From positions 223,087,442 through 223,151,441 of the forward strand of contig NC_090450.1 in assembly GCF_031143425.1 (NCBI RefSeq): a stretch of 64,000 nt of DNA, in the 5' to 3' direction. The translations under genes and the position numbers were made by a program. The notes under the pieces were generated by a model. It ran no database searches. It was not told the DNA's origin and saw only the letters and a program-made list of their open reading frames with translations. The stretch's first letter is position 1; each line of letters starts with the position of its first letter. This document shows, piece by piece, positions 26,801-35,394 of the stretch. Origin of the DNA: Pleurodeles waltl. Taxonomy: Eukaryota > Chordata > Amphibia > Caudata > Salamandridae.

Positions 26801-29800
26801 ACAATTTATGACCCCCCCCCACCCATCATATCACAAAAAATACAGAAGAGAAACCAGTGAAAAAAGATATAAAGTGCTTGTGTTTATAGTAAAGGATGAG
26901 AAGTAATAGATATCCCCGCAAACATTCCAAAAATCATTCATAAAAATATATACATTTTAAAATACAGCCTGTTGGTTTAAACTTCAACCATATTAAATCA
27001 GCATATTATTTCTTCAAAGTAGAATTATATTCTCCAATTTCCAATTCTCTCCAAAAGCTCAAACCAATCAAGGCTTAAGCAATATCGTCGACGTTTCGAC
27101 CCCCTCTTGCTCTTGGGCCAAATATCTGCTGCATACGGGTCTTCATCAGGACTGATAGATAGGAGAGCCCATTTAAATCCACACTAGTTACAGTATCCTT
27201 CTTCATCCATAATTCTTACTGAATCCATCAATCTTCACTCATATGGTGCCCAATCATTTCCTTATTCCCTAAGTTTCATGCTTCTTCAAGAAACTTTCCA
27301 AAGCAATGCCACCTCTGCTACAATTCCACAGCCTTTCACTCGGCAAAACTTTCACGAAAATCAATCTCCTCATTCAAGAAAAGGCATAATCATGTCAGCA
27401 GTTTCAGAATGTATCACAACTATAGTGCTTCTGGTAGGGCATACATTTCCAACATTTAACATGTTTTCCTGTAAAAAAAAAATATATATATTTTGTACCT
27501 AAATGTTCACTGACTCCTGCTTATACAAGTAACTCAACCTTTCATTAGAAAAGTGTCATTTCGTTTATGTCGATTTTTTTTTTTTTATCATGTCCAGTGA
27601 ATAGTAATCTAATAAAGTTAGGGGTAACCACAAGTAGCCAGTATTGATGTGACGCACCAGTTTGCCTTTCTTAAAACTAAATGGTAGCAGTGTAAAACTA
27701 GTACCGGTCCCCCCTTAGACAACGGGAAGCAATAGGGCACATTTCCTGCTACTGCACTTGACGAAATGCACTGCTTGCTATGAAAAAGCCTCCCCTTTAA
27801 CCTTGCCAGTTGAATCTCTGCTTCTAGTTGTTATTGGGAATTTTAACTACGCTCCACTCTGTCATGGACATCATCACTTTGAAACCCCAGGGTGTATAAA
27901 CAACATCATTTAAAAAATAGTCTAGTTAATTATGCCAGTTACTTGTGCTTTAAAGGTTTGCACACAATTACTCTTACTATAATTCTTTTAACGTCGCTAA
28001 ATCCAAGTCCAAATGCCATGAAAAGCAGTGGTTCATGACCTGCCTAGATGAGCCTCAATGTGCAGCTTTACACTTCCTGTAAAAAGAGACGTAGTGTGTT
28101 ACGATTCGTGGTGACCAATGGTTCTTTAGTTATTGGACATCTGATGTGCAGGAAAAATTAATTATGCCGTACAGGACATGATACACTACGTTTATTGGCT
28201 CCTCCAGTGTTCTGACATCTAACTACTACAAGGTAAAAAGAAAATAACTTTCACTGTGTTTTAACTTCTTTAGTCAAAGAAAATCTGGATGAAGATCTGG
28301 ATGTAGACCACTTCGACCTAGATGATCTAGAGGGTGAAGAAATCTCTAGGACTCCAATTGTACATGGATATAGGTGAGGAGGCAGTGAGAGGTGTGAGTA
28401 CTGTCTGTATTTAGGAGTTATGTATTTCTACAAAACATTTTAACAGTTCCCTCATGGCTGAAAGTACACCAAGTAAGTATTTAAAAATGGACGATTCATG
28501 AAACAACGCTGCAGAAAATCATCCTCTTCCTCCTGCATGAATCTCCTTCCTCCCTTTGTGAGCCTCGATAATCCCGTTAACATAATGAGGCTGCGCAAAG
28601 ATATGAGGAAGGGCATTGATTAACTGGGATATCCATTTAATTACTTTATGAGCATTCGTGCCCACCTACCATCTCCCCTCCACACATCATTGGAACCACA
28701 TCAGGTGCATAACTGGGTGTTTTTGCCAGGGTCAATGTGCACCAGCCATACCAGCCTAATCCCTCTTCCCATGGATCCCTTACTTCTTGGAGACACTTGC
28801 CCTCTGCTACCAGACTCTGCATCTGGTCTCACATGGACAGATTTGCAGCAGATTTACAACAGTTCCTACCAGCTGCTCTGGACACTAGTCAGATTGTATT
28901 AATCTTGAAGATACTAGAGCTCCCCTTCATGCGTGTAAAAATGTACACAATGAAAACCCGATCTCCCTAGCCGCAGGTCCTCCTGATTTAGAGATCTGTT
29001 TGAGAAGATCTCTGTGCTAAACAATGATGCCATTTCCTATGGTCTTTGTCACAGAGTTCATAAGACAACCCCACATCGCTTCCTATTTCATTTGCCAGGG
29101 GAGTGCTCAATGCACAACTCATTGTATTTGTCACAGGATTGCCTGAGGCAAGACTCTTCCTCCTCAGAGTATGTTTTAAAATGTATCTTTCAGTTATGAG
29201 CATTTGTACTACTTCACAGGTGAGCTAGATAAAGGCTACCCAATTAAACTGGCATCGAGAATTAAAAAGGGGAAATGCCAGAGCCCAATACTGGAGTGTT
29301 AATTATTTTGTGAGTAAATAAGGTATAACAACACTTTAAGCTGTCACTAGAAACCTAGGAATTCATTGAAAAAAAAAAAGGTTACAAGGTTGTCAGAGTT
29401 AGGATCATGTTTTACCCACACAAAACCATAGAAAATCAGCAGTTAGTTATACTTATATGAAAAAGCTATAACTCTTGTGTTTAACTTTAGGCCGCAGGTT
29501 ATAGTTTCTTAACATTAATATAACCAAGCATATCTGCTGAATTTCTATGGTTTTTGTGTGGGTAAAACGTGAACCTAAGTATATCGTCCCTGTAACCTTT
29601 GTTTTTTTGTAGTGAATTAATGATACGGATAATGGGGCTCAGCATCTCCTGGGAGGATCGTTTACTGTGTGCCACGTACAAAGTGGTGCACAGTTAGTCT
29701 ATCCAAAATGAGCACTTTGAGAGGGTGCATTATGTGTGTCTTGACACCAACCACAAAAGAACCTCCATAAGGCAGAGACAGTGGCATCTGCCTTCGGGAT

Positions 29801-30106
29801 TGTTCCCATGCCGCCTCATACACTGACATTCAACTGCTTGCAGCAACATATGGGGCAATGGTGTGAAACTGCTGCACCCTTAGTCATAGCAGTTGTCGTC
29901 ACAATTCAGACGAGCCTTGTGCCCACGCTGTGGACAGCACGCTTTTTTTGTTTTTTAAAATATGCGTCTGGCCACACAGTACTTTGCAATTTGATAAAAT
30001 GTGTAACAGATGCTAGCAGAACAAAATAAAAAAAAAATCTGATGTTTAACAAAGTGTCTTTTTTTTTCTTCTTTACAGGATAAAACGTTCAGTGGAATTC
30101 GAGTGA
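8685..30106 (+). CDS. Nucleoplasmin-family gene, 3' part (join 8685..8801, 23034..23127, 28274..28373, 30079..30106)
   Basis: Four + strand exons join in frame. The phases agree: exon one ends on a codon boundary, the second leaves one base and the next supplies two, and the third leaves two and the last supplies one. The product is the second half of the nucleoplasmin core ([38 protein letters not shown]), a short acidic tail ([19 protein letters not shown]) and a basic end IKRSVEFE. Nucleoplasmins are pentameric histone and ribosomal-protein chaperones of nucleus and nucleolus. The visible tail is short and shows no clear bipartite nuclear signal, which resembles NPM3-type proteins; [12 protein letters not shown] resembles NPM2. 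I cannot decide between NPM2, NPM3 and an amphibian/fish NPM4-type paralogue. The first exons, encoding the N-terminus, are not in the window as far as I can see. Introns are 14,232, 5,146 and 1,705 bp. Confidence 0.88.
8802..9533 (+). other. Intron sequence, no element recognised
   Basis: Start of the first visible nucleoplasmin intron (8802-23033). No repeat terminus or coding motif is recognised before the gypsy LTR. Confidence 0.3.
9534..11981 (-). mobile_element. 3' LTR of Gmr1-like gypsy element
   Basis: A long terminal repeat of about 2.45 kb reads TGAAGTAAAG...TCCAACA on the minus strand. It follows a purine-rich tract and the end of RNase H, so it is the downstream LTR. Its distal end, TGTTGGAAAATGGG on the + strand, resembles the ends of LTR B (3844) and LTR C (44401). 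Short open frames at 10170-11467 are not genes. The five bases outside it are CCATG, but the partner duplication cannot be checked because the upstream end of the element is missing. Confidence 0.75.
9890..10330. repeat. About 120-bp tandem repeat within the gypsy LTR
   Basis: TTTACCTTCGGACTTAGT-like blocks recur at about 9987, 10107 and 10230, a spacing of 120-123 bases. Each has 'GACCGGG'-type and 'TGGAGCCCT' blocks between. About 3.5 degenerate copies form a GC-rich minisatellite inside the LTR. Confidence 0.75.
11982..11995 (-). promoter_or_regulatory. Polypurine tract of gypsy element
   Basis: On the minus strand GGGGGAGGGGGCAG directly abuts the LTR start TGAAGTAAAG. Such a tract primes plus-strand DNA synthesis in LTR retrotransposons and fixes the LTR boundary. 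Confidence 0.75.
12010..12495 (-). pseudogene. Gypsy pol: RNase H domain
   Basis: RNase H removes the RNA strand during reverse transcription. The frame follows directly from RT; one TGA at 12496-12498, where the family usually has tryptophan, splits them. Fourteen in-frame codons later comes the Met at 12453. Visible motifs are [34 protein letters not shown] and [11 protein letters not shown]. Near 12130 a frameshift disrupts the C-terminus; the continuation [16 protein letters not shown] is in another frame and reaches a stop just before the polypurine tract. The copy is therefore inactive as written. Confidence 0.85.
12496..13305 (-). pseudogene. Gypsy pol: reverse transcriptase domain
   Basis: A 269-codon open frame holds a Ty3/gypsy-type reverse transcriptase. 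The [11 protein letters not shown] region is at residues 37-47, [11 protein letters not shown] at 57-67, the first catalytic aspartate in [12 protein letters not shown] (D97), [12 protein letters not shown] at 130-141, and the active site YLDD at 158-161. The thumb and connection regions follow, with [15 protein letters not shown] near the end. The usual YLGHVV-like motif after the palm is altered (residues 200-207), suggesting local damage. It lies downstream of integrase on the same strand, the reverse of the usual gypsy order. Confidence 0.92.
13306..13740 (-). pseudogene. Gypsy pol: integrase C-terminal (GPY/F-like) region and linker to RT
   Basis: The open frame 13492-13734 contains [20 protein letters not shown], a GPY/F-type module found at the C-terminus of many gypsy integrases. 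It is followed by VNRLKPH. The next frame, 13215-13448, is a linker of the kind that precedes gypsy RT ([20 protein letters not shown]). Small frameshifts separate the pieces. Because this block joins integrase to RT without an LTR or foreign sequence between, the order IN-RT belongs to one element. Confidence 0.8.
13741..14748 (-). pseudogene. Gypsy pol: integrase
   Basis: The 287-codon frame 13885-14748 contains the zinc-binding HHCC (H69, H75, C106, C109; [11 protein letters not shown] ... CVTCK). The catalytic triad is D139 (VGIDIVGP), D199 (VVSDRGTNF) and E235 ([10 protein letters not shown]), with 35 residues between the second D and the E: a complete D,D-35-E set. A frameshift near 13930 moves the continuation ([15 protein letters not shown]) to the frame 13748-13966. 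Integrase inserts the cDNA copy into the genome and makes the 5-bp target duplication. The core residues are intact, but the frame is broken. Confidence 0.92.
14706..14970 (-). pseudogene. Gypsy pol: region upstream of integrase, 5'-truncated end
   Basis: A hydrophilic 85-codon frame, rich in Pro, Glu, Lys and Gly, leads into integrase through a frameshift near 14720. After about 14970 the similarity stops. No protease, gag, primer-binding site or 5' LTR is visible, so the copy is truncated at its 5' end. The function of this segment is unknown. Confidence 0.55.
14971..18429. other. Intron sequence without recognised elements
   Basis: Mixed AT-rich sequence inside the long nucleoplasmin intron. 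Only short simple-sequence runs stand out: A-rich near 16850, and a G-rich run at about 17336-17359. Open frames at 16302-16511 and 17014-17241 have no resemblance to known domains. Confidence 0.3.
17336..17359 (+). repeat. G-rich run
   Basis: Long G runs (6, 2 and 9 Gs separated by single A bases, with flanking Gs) could fold into a G-quadruplex in the + strand. This is sequence-based only. Confidence 0.5.
18581..18630. repeat. Strong hairpin in a GC-rich repeat
   Basis: CACAGAGTGGGATGGGGTCA and its near-exact reverse complement TGACCCCACCCCACTCTGTG form a stem of about 20 pairs around a loop of about ten bases. It lies in a GC-rich block (about 18460-18990) that looks like an old interspersed repeat, but I cannot classify it. 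Confidence 0.65.
18991..20299. other. Intron sequence without recognised elements
   Basis: No exon, transposase motif or terminal repeat recognised before the satellite block. Confidence 0.3.
20300..21186. repeat. GGAKT-type satellite block
   Basis: The + strand is almost entirely G, T and A, made of degenerate 5-base words GGATT, GGAGT and GGGGT (for example TGGATTGGAGTGGGGTGG), over nearly 0.9 kb. Longer sub-repeats occur, such as GGTATGATTGTAGTG twice near 20665-20690 and GGGTTGAAGTAAATTG twice near 21107-21141. It resembles pentamer satellites of the GGAAT type. The Ser/Pro/His-rich reverse-strand frames and Gly/Trp-rich forward frames are artefacts. Confidence 0.85.
21187..22140 (+). 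mobile_element. LTR-like insertion splitting the satellite
   Basis: A non-satellite segment of about 0.95 kb separates two satellite blocks. It starts at TGTAGGGAATCC, has a TATAAATA box at about 21555 and an AATAAAAA signal at about 21959. The sequence then continues to TGTCACA near 22076 and beyond. Promoter and polyadenylation signals in one short non-coding unit suggest a solo LTR, but the ends and target duplication are not certain. Confidence 0.5.
22141..22365. repeat. GGAKT-type satellite block, second part
   Basis: Same composition and words as 20300-21186, including TGGATTGGATTGGACTGGGG repeated in tandem at about 22210-22255. It is probably the continuation of the same array after the insertion. 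Confidence 0.85.
22366..23033 (+). other. Intron sequence up to the next nucleoplasmin exon
   Basis: No element recognised. The last bases form a T-rich tract and TTAG acceptor for the exon at 23034. Confidence 0.4.
23034..23127 (+). CDS. Nucleoplasmin exon ([10 protein letters not shown] strand)
   Basis: The exon is 94 bases, starting after a T-rich TTTATATATTAG acceptor and ending C|GTAAGT, a consensus donor. It enters in phase 0 and leaves one base. It encodes [19 protein letters not shown] then [12 protein letters not shown]. The E.TPPVTF.LKSG.GPV.I block is the most diagnostic motif of nucleoplasmins. The usual SGQ is here CAQ. From memory, the matching human NPM1 exon is also 94 bp. 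Confidence 0.93.
23128..27082. other. Intron sequence without recognised coding content
   Basis: First part of the 5.1 kb nucleoplasmin intron. A G run lies near 25511-25520 and a C run near 26811-26821. No transposase or RT motif was recognised. Frames of up to 135 codons (25454-25861, minus) have no family resemblance. Confidence 0.3.
27083..27157 (-). ncRNA. Hammerhead ribozyme motif (type I-like)
   Basis: Read on the minus strand, the order is TATC-A-GTC (stem I), CTGATGA, one A, GACCC, a loop of about 34 bases, GGGTC (stem II), GAAAC, GTC (cleavage triplet position), and GACGATA (stem I). All conserved core bases of the hammerhead are present (CUGAUGA and GAAA), and both stems pair as written; stem I has one bulged A. 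Stem III is only ACGT with no loop, a minimal form known from Penelope-like retroelements and newt satellite hammerheads, which act as dimers. The extra A after CUGAUGA breaks the usual first stem II pair. It lies antisense in a nucleoplasmin intron. Confidence 0.65.
27158..28273. other. Intron sequence
   Basis: No further element terminus is recognised. The hammerhead suggests that a Penelope-like relic may lie here, but I see no RT or endonuclease motif nearby. The stretch ends in the T-rich acceptor of the next exon. Confidence 0.3.
28274..28373 (+). CDS. Nucleoplasmin exon (acidic tail)
   Basis: The exon is 100 bases, between the acceptor TTTTAACTTCTTTAG and the donor AG|GTGAGG. It enters with two bases that complete the codon begun at 23127 (CTC, Leu). 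It encodes [20 protein letters not shown] then [12 protein letters not shown], leaving two bases. The acidic run directly after the core matches the histone-binding acidic tract of nucleoplasmins in position and charge, although it is short and interspersed with Leu, Val and Phe. Confidence 0.88.
28374..29359 (+). other. Last nucleoplasmin intron, first part
   Basis: No additional exon or repeat terminus recognised. Confidence 0.3.
29364..29614. mobile_element. Foldback MITE, Chapaev/CACTR-like
   Basis: The two halves are inverted copies over more than 100 bases each. Both contain AAAGGTTACA near the tip and TTTTACCCACACAAAA followed by CCATAGAAA further in. Ends are CATTG... and ...TAGTG (family form CACTR). 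A 4-bp duplication AATT flanks it (29360-29363 and 29615-29618). Four-base duplications with CACTR ends are a feature of Chapaev-type DNA transposons. At 251 bp without a transposase it is non-autonomous. Confidence 0.8.
29619..30078 (+). other. Last nucleoplasmin intron, final part
   Basis: AT-rich sequence ending in a long pyrimidine tract and the CTTTACAG acceptor. The stop-free frame 29781-30029 has no recognisable domain. Confidence 0.4.
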
Positions 30107-30200
30107 TGTGCTGCTGTTTAGCAAAACACTTGTCTTGATATTTAACTGTTGAAAGTCCTTACTGATTCTGTAAATAAAACTGTATTATGTCTTATCCATT
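30079..30200 (+). CDS. Nucleoplasmin last exon and 3' UTR
   Basis: After the acceptor TTTCTTCTTTACAG the first G completes an Arg codon begun at 28372-28373. The frame then encodes IKRSVEFE and stops with TGA at 30104-30106. The 3' UTR is short. The 3' end near 30200 is estimated from the AATAAA at 30173-30178 and the T/G-rich sequence that follows. The basic IKR before an acidic finish is not a clear nuclear localisation signal. Confidence 0.83.
30173..30178 (+). terminator. Polyadenylation signal AATAAA
   Basis: Canonical hexamer 67 bases after the nucleoplasmin stop codon, followed by T/G-rich sequence around 30220-30270. Confidence 0.75.
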
Positions 30201-31339
30201 TGGAAACTATATAAACAAATGCCTTGGTCTTTCGAAATGTATGGTTTTAAAGCTGTTTTTTTTTTTTTTTCAAATCTGATCATGTTCCGTACTGTTTGTC
30301 TGAACCACATCCTATGCTTCTCAGATGTTTTCGTGATACACATTTAAATTCTTTCCTAAGACCAAGGAAAGTTAGTGATGAGATCAATTAATTGAGACAA
30401 GAGCTATCACTTTTACATGGTCTTGTCATCAGTATAGGATTTGTTTTGCAGTAATATGTAGAGAAGTAACAAGGCCCGCTGATGTTTCCCACTCCACTGG
30501 GAGGAGAATCACAAGTGGTGATGCTGTGTTGGATGATTGCCAAAGGGTGGGGGCTGTTAGTATCGAGACATTGACAATAAATAATCGAATCAGTGATTCT
30601 GTTTTGGCTGGGAACCTGTAGTATTGAGCTCCCAAAAGGTGAAAGGGTTGGAAAGCTAAAGACCTTAGGGACCAAAAGTGGCCCGAAAGATCACAGCTGT
30701 ATCCGTTTTCCCCAGATATCACTTGACCATAGATTCCACTCAGTCATTGCTTATACAGTTGACTCATGCCTATCCTGAAATTCTGTTACGGTTCCCACCC
30801 TTGTAGAGTAGCATTTGTCAAACTTGAACTACAATGTTTTTCACAAGTACAAACTCTCCCTTCCACATTCCCTGATCTTGCTGGTCCTCTTCCCTCACAC
30901 CTTAACCACCCCCTACTTCAAGGCTGCACCACAACAATCCGTTATAAGAACATATTATAAGAAGGATAGTTCTCACATTGTCTGGCATACAGCATTCTTT
31001 ATACATTTCAGTGCTTGACCCCATTGTGAAACTTGCAGAGTTTCAATGTCTGCCAACTTTGATGGAGTACTTCTGAGAGGTGCAGAGAAATGTAGTTAGT
31101 AAGACATCAAAATAGGAAGCCTTTGCACCTTTTGTCTCACTATTAGGGTAACTGTTACATCATCCATTGATTGACATATTGATGCTGTAGCACTGGTGCC
31201 AAATGGCAATATACTTGTAGTTTAAAACATTACCTCTCTCTAAAATGTTGATCAAATACATCTAATGTTTAAGTGCAGATGGAAGATAATCCAACAGATC
31301 TAACAGGTGTGTCTTTAACACCCTTGACTAGGGGCTGTA
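30201..31339. other. Intergenic sequence
   Basis: Downstream of the gene; no element recognised. A T run lies at about 30256-30270. Confidence 0.3.
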
Positions 31340-31860
31340 GGATATTTGTTCTTCATCAGGTAAAAGCAAGGGTACAGATTTGTCAAGGTTTTGAATTGCC
31401 CTTGTGCCATGCAAGGGTGCACAAGGACAATGTAAAACCTAAGTGAGATTTATCAAGCCATGCAAGGACCCCTTGTGTGGCCCTCCATCGATTGATAGAC
31501 CGAGTGTAATGCAAGGCTGCTTAAATTGCTGCCTGCGTTACTCTGCTGCATGGAGGAATTCCATGGGTGTAGCATGTGTGTTCCCGCTCATCCAGGCATG
31601 GATTTTGGCATATTCCTAAATTTACCATTTGTGGTAGACCTGGGAATGCGTCAAAATGCTACACTTTTCTAGGTGAGGGAAATCGAGGAGAAATATCTTT
31701 ATATCTCCTCGTCTTTTCCACTTTCTGTGTGTGTGCTGCAAAATGCCTCTCAGGATTTTTTGTAAAGTAAGATGTCCTTTCCTGCACAAAACCAATCCAG
31801 CCTACAGCGTTGCCCCGTGACGCAAGGGTGCCTGCATTGGCGCTAGGCAGCTAAAAGTGC
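31340..31860. repeat. Interspersed repeat shared with 44.8-45.2 kb
   Basis: Blocks such as GACGCAAGGGTGCCTGCATT, GGCGCTAGGCAG and the CTCGTCTTTTCCACTTT region recur, diverged, at 44800-44980 inside LTR C (TGGCACTAGGCAG, CTCGTTTTTACTTTTCC). An unclassified non-coding family. Confidence 0.5.
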
Positions 31861-31905
31861 CTGGAAGAAGGGAGTGAAGCAGCAGAAATGGAGGGTTCAA
31901 ATTCA

Positions 31906-33546
31906 AGTTTTATTTTAATGCATAGTTAATAAAAACCAATACATCACATCATTCGAATTAAAACAAAATATATACAGTCTGGGATGATTACCATAAATTC
32001 TTAATGTGCGTAAGGATAATATCATTTAAGAAATTCTTCTAATAAATACCTCCTATTCCGAGGTAAATACAAATTAACAGTACCCTTGTCGGTTAAACTC
32101 TAAAATACTATATGGAATAAAAGATAAAAGTAATTCCATAAATTCTGTATGGAGAATTATTATTTTTATGCTAATTATGAACTTGTATTAAAAAAATGTT
32201 TGATATTAAACATACAAATTTGGTAAATCTAGCATTCAGAACAACGGCAGAAGGTTTAAAGCAGGCAATCCCCGCTTGCCTGCAGGACCGTATGACCCTT
32301 TGATTGAATGCTGCCTTCAATAGACATTTGAGTTCATTTCGTAGGTCGTTACAAATACAGATCCAATGAATTATATTTTTTTGACCACGGCCACACAACC
32401 TGCACTGAGGAATTATTGCAGGGCGTTCCCACGAGACTAGATGGGCACCACCGGGAAAAATGCCAAATCGATATTTGATGAAAAGGTAGTTGTCTGATTT
32501 TGTCCACCCAGCCTCCAGATATGGCTGATATTTCAAGAGTTAATACTCGTTTATTACCATCCAGGAATGCGATCTGGTGGCTAATTAGCTCTTGTCCATA
32601 TTTACTGATCTTTTCCTCACAGTTCAGTTTAAGATGTTTTTGAAGGCAAGATAGGAAAAGTTTGAATCCAATAATTGCTTCCAAGTCTTTTAGTTCCTGG
32701 TTTAAGTACTGTCGGGATTTGGCATTAGAGTTTGAACTAATCTCTTTCCAGAGTGCTCGGCAGAGCTGATTTTCTTTTGTTAGCTGTAAACATTTCCAGG
32801 CTTTGATGTAACTGGCTTTCCTGTCTATACATTGATTTAAATAGCCAATCTCCAACCTTGAGCTTGGGAGGTATGCCTCGGTAGCTGGAATAAGGACCAA
32901 AAATGTTCCAGTTATTTTATTTAGGATCATAGCATCTTGACCACACAGGGCTTCACTTCCGTACCCTAAAGTTGGAATTAGTTAAGCTGCAATGACTTGA
33001 CGGGCCGGTAGCTAGGGCCAGTAAGCAGATATTTTTTTTAGAGTGCAGAAGGCGCACAGTGAAACATTTCCTTTCCTGTATAGCTCCTGTTTCTGGGGCA
33101 GAAAAGAGCCCTGTTCAACAAAGAGTACAGCCTGATATCTATACTGATTTACTTGTTCCAAACCACTCTCTTGCATGGACCATTTTTTGACTTTAGAAGT
33201 TTATTTACTGATTACCATTATTTTGGTTTTTTTTCTGATTAATTTATATTCCATTCTGCTCAGCTTATTCAAATACCTTTACGATGAGCTGCCGTAGCCC
33301 TACTTTGGTTTGACTCCGGATTCTACATCAGCATTTAGAAAGTTTGAAATGGTCATATCGCCGAGTTTTGGAGAGTGCGCAGTTAAATTATTTAGTTCTG
33401 CAGTCAAGTCTGATAGAAAGAGATTAAAGAGATATGGTGCCAGTACGCAACCCTGTTTCAGTCCTTGTTTTGTCTTAATTTCCCTCAAAAGGAAGGATCC
33501 ATCCCATATCTTAACTCTTATCCATGTATCTGTGTATAGCTGCTGA
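31906..33546 (-). pseudogene. Degraded LINE reverse transcriptase, 3' half
   Basis: On the minus strand, frame 33300-33488 contains KTKQGLKQGCVLAPYLFNLF, the RT motif around the QG.-P.LF core. Frame 32349-32930 and the overlapping frame 32171-32536 hold the C-terminal part, including a zinc-knuckle-like CRLCGRGQKNIIHWIC...C segment. Several frameshifts separate the pieces, and the YADD-type motif was not found in a clean form. The 3' end is near 31906, where AATAAAAC occurs. General layout is the same as the LINE at 450-2995, possibly the same clade, with a different 3' tail. Confidence 0.75.
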
Positions 33547-34361
33547 ATTGCTTTTAACAGATTCTCTGGTATCTCCCAGGAGGATAATTTCTCCCATAGA
33601 AGGGATCGCTGTACGCAGAACTAGAGGGGGCTACCAACAGCAGACAGCAGACGGCTGTGCAGAGGAAGGGGAGCCAGAAGGAAGGAGAGGTGAAAAAGGC
33701 ACTGCATTGGAAGGAAGCAAGAAGAGATCTAGTTATTAGCTGGTGAGGGAATGACTGAGCAGAGGAAGGGTTGGAGGGGGAAGTTATAGTAACGTTTTAA
33801 GGCGAGGAGTGGCTACCCTGTCACAAGAGGGATGGTTTTAACCCCCGTTCACCCCATACCACACAAATTGGCCAGTATTCATTTAGTCCATGTGTCTTGC
33901 ACAGAGCCACAGCCTTTCATTTCTCTCTGTTTTTCTTAGGGTATTTATGGCGCACAGAGGTACAACATCTTAACAGCATAGCAACAGCAAAAGCCGTAGC
34001 TTCTAGGCACTATAAGAGATCAGCGCAAGACTTTCAAAGAGGAACATAGGAGGGGAAAATGGTAGAAAGATGCTCAAGACTTAACAGCAGTGACAACCAA
34101 TTCTGAAAATGCATGCCTTCACATCCTTCTTATCTTTTTTCATGCAGTTTTTCTGGTAGTGCCTGTAATTCGTCTCCACACTATCCTGTGTATTTATTTC
34201 CCTCCGCTCAATTCTGTACCTTTCACCCTGCTGCCCCCTCCCCTCCTCTGTTCCATGTCTCCCTGTCCCTACTATGCTCTTTCTCACCCATTCTCACATA
34301 TATGGTACTCTGCACCATTCCAACATAAGTGACCAGTGCCTTGAAGCAGATGCAGCATCGA
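33547..34361. other. Unassigned spacer
   Basis: No recognisable gene or repeat end. Purine-rich patch near 33610-33790. Confidence 0.3.
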
Positions 34362-34909
34362 TCAACTCCCTAAGTCACCAAAAAACACACTAAGGAGTAC
34401 GGGGTTCTATTATATATCGAGGGATAGGTTCTGGTGGTACCAGTTGTGCACAGGGTTTCCTCGTGGTCCTCTAGTGGAGGAAGGGGGGTCAGTGTGAGCT
34501 AGGAGAGCAGTTAAAGGGGAAAACCAGGGGGGGATTTCCTTTACGGACTAGGTGGTCTCACACACTATATAGTGTCATGCTTCATCATTTGACCACCTAG
34601 CCCCACCCAGGTAGGACATTGCCACCTGGGCAGACTCAACCTCACTGTTAAAAGAACAGGAGAGAGTGCGTAAATAAGTACTAGGTCTGGAAAGGTGGCC
34701 TACAGGGTATAAAACAGACAGGCAATGAATACAAACGTGAAGCACTGCACAGCAAACCAAACACACACGTGACACGGAAAATTTGCACATGCACAAAAAG
34801 AGAGATACAATTATTTTACGCAGTATTCATGCACAGAGTTGCATAAACATATTGTAGGTACTACTACTGAGGGCAAGTAGATAATCTTACCCAATCCCTA
34901 GAGGCTAAT
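34362..34909 (-). repeat. Penelope pseudo-LTR, short arm (inverted copy)
   Basis: The reverse complement of this segment matches 36741-37611 along its length. Examples are CACTATATAGTGT, AAATTTGCACATGCACAAAA and GGAGTACGGGGTTCTAT. The arm lacks about 318 bases present in the other arm. It starts at the stop codon of the endonuclease. Inverted or direct pseudo-LTRs are typical of Penelope-like elements. Confidence 0.85.
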
Positions 34910-35394
34910 GGTTGGTCAGCTTGGTGGCGTCGCGTTTACACCGGATCGTGCTCCTGTGCTCGCAGATCCTGGTGCTGACCTTCCTAGTGGTCATACCCAC
35001 GTATTTGAGTTGGCACGGACATTTGATCAAGTAAATCACGTTCTTACTGTTAGTTAGTAAGGGATTTTTGTACCCATGGGGTCTTTAAGTCTAAGCCTAA
35101 CGTTGTGGATTTTTGAGTTAGACAACGAACACTACAATTACCACAGGGGTGGTGGCCTGTTAGAGGTGGTAAGTGCCAGAGTGTAGCCTGTCTGGAGTGG
35201 GATTTCTCTTTCGGTCTTGTATGGACCACCATATCCCGTATGTTTGTGGCTCTCTTGGAGGCATGTAGTGGCTGCTGGAAAGGTAAGCCACCAGACGTGA
35301 GGATCTTCCAATCCTCTTTTATGATCTTCTGGATCCTGTTGGATAGTGGGCCGAAGGTCGTAACACATACTATTTGTTCCATGTCTGGTTTCAC
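34905..35394 (-). pseudogene. Penelope-like element: C-terminal region with GIY-YIG endonuclease
   Basis: On the minus strand the reading ends with VIYLIKCPCQLKYVGMTTRK then STRICEHRS, a GIY-YIG nuclease core (YLI...YVG, then the conserved Arg and the EH). It stops at TAG, 34905-34907. GIY-YIG is the endonuclease of Penelope-like elements and nicks the target for priming. Upstream, frame 35050-35394 carries the linker with a Cys/His cluster (HHPCGNCSVRC), as in the family. The core endonuclease is readable, but frames are interrupted between it and the RT. Confidence 0.88.

Noticed and set aside
8685..30106. Nucleoplasmin exons as a processed pseudogene
   Set aside because: Exons are separated by introns with consensus GT/AG sites and matching phases, which a retrocopy would lack.
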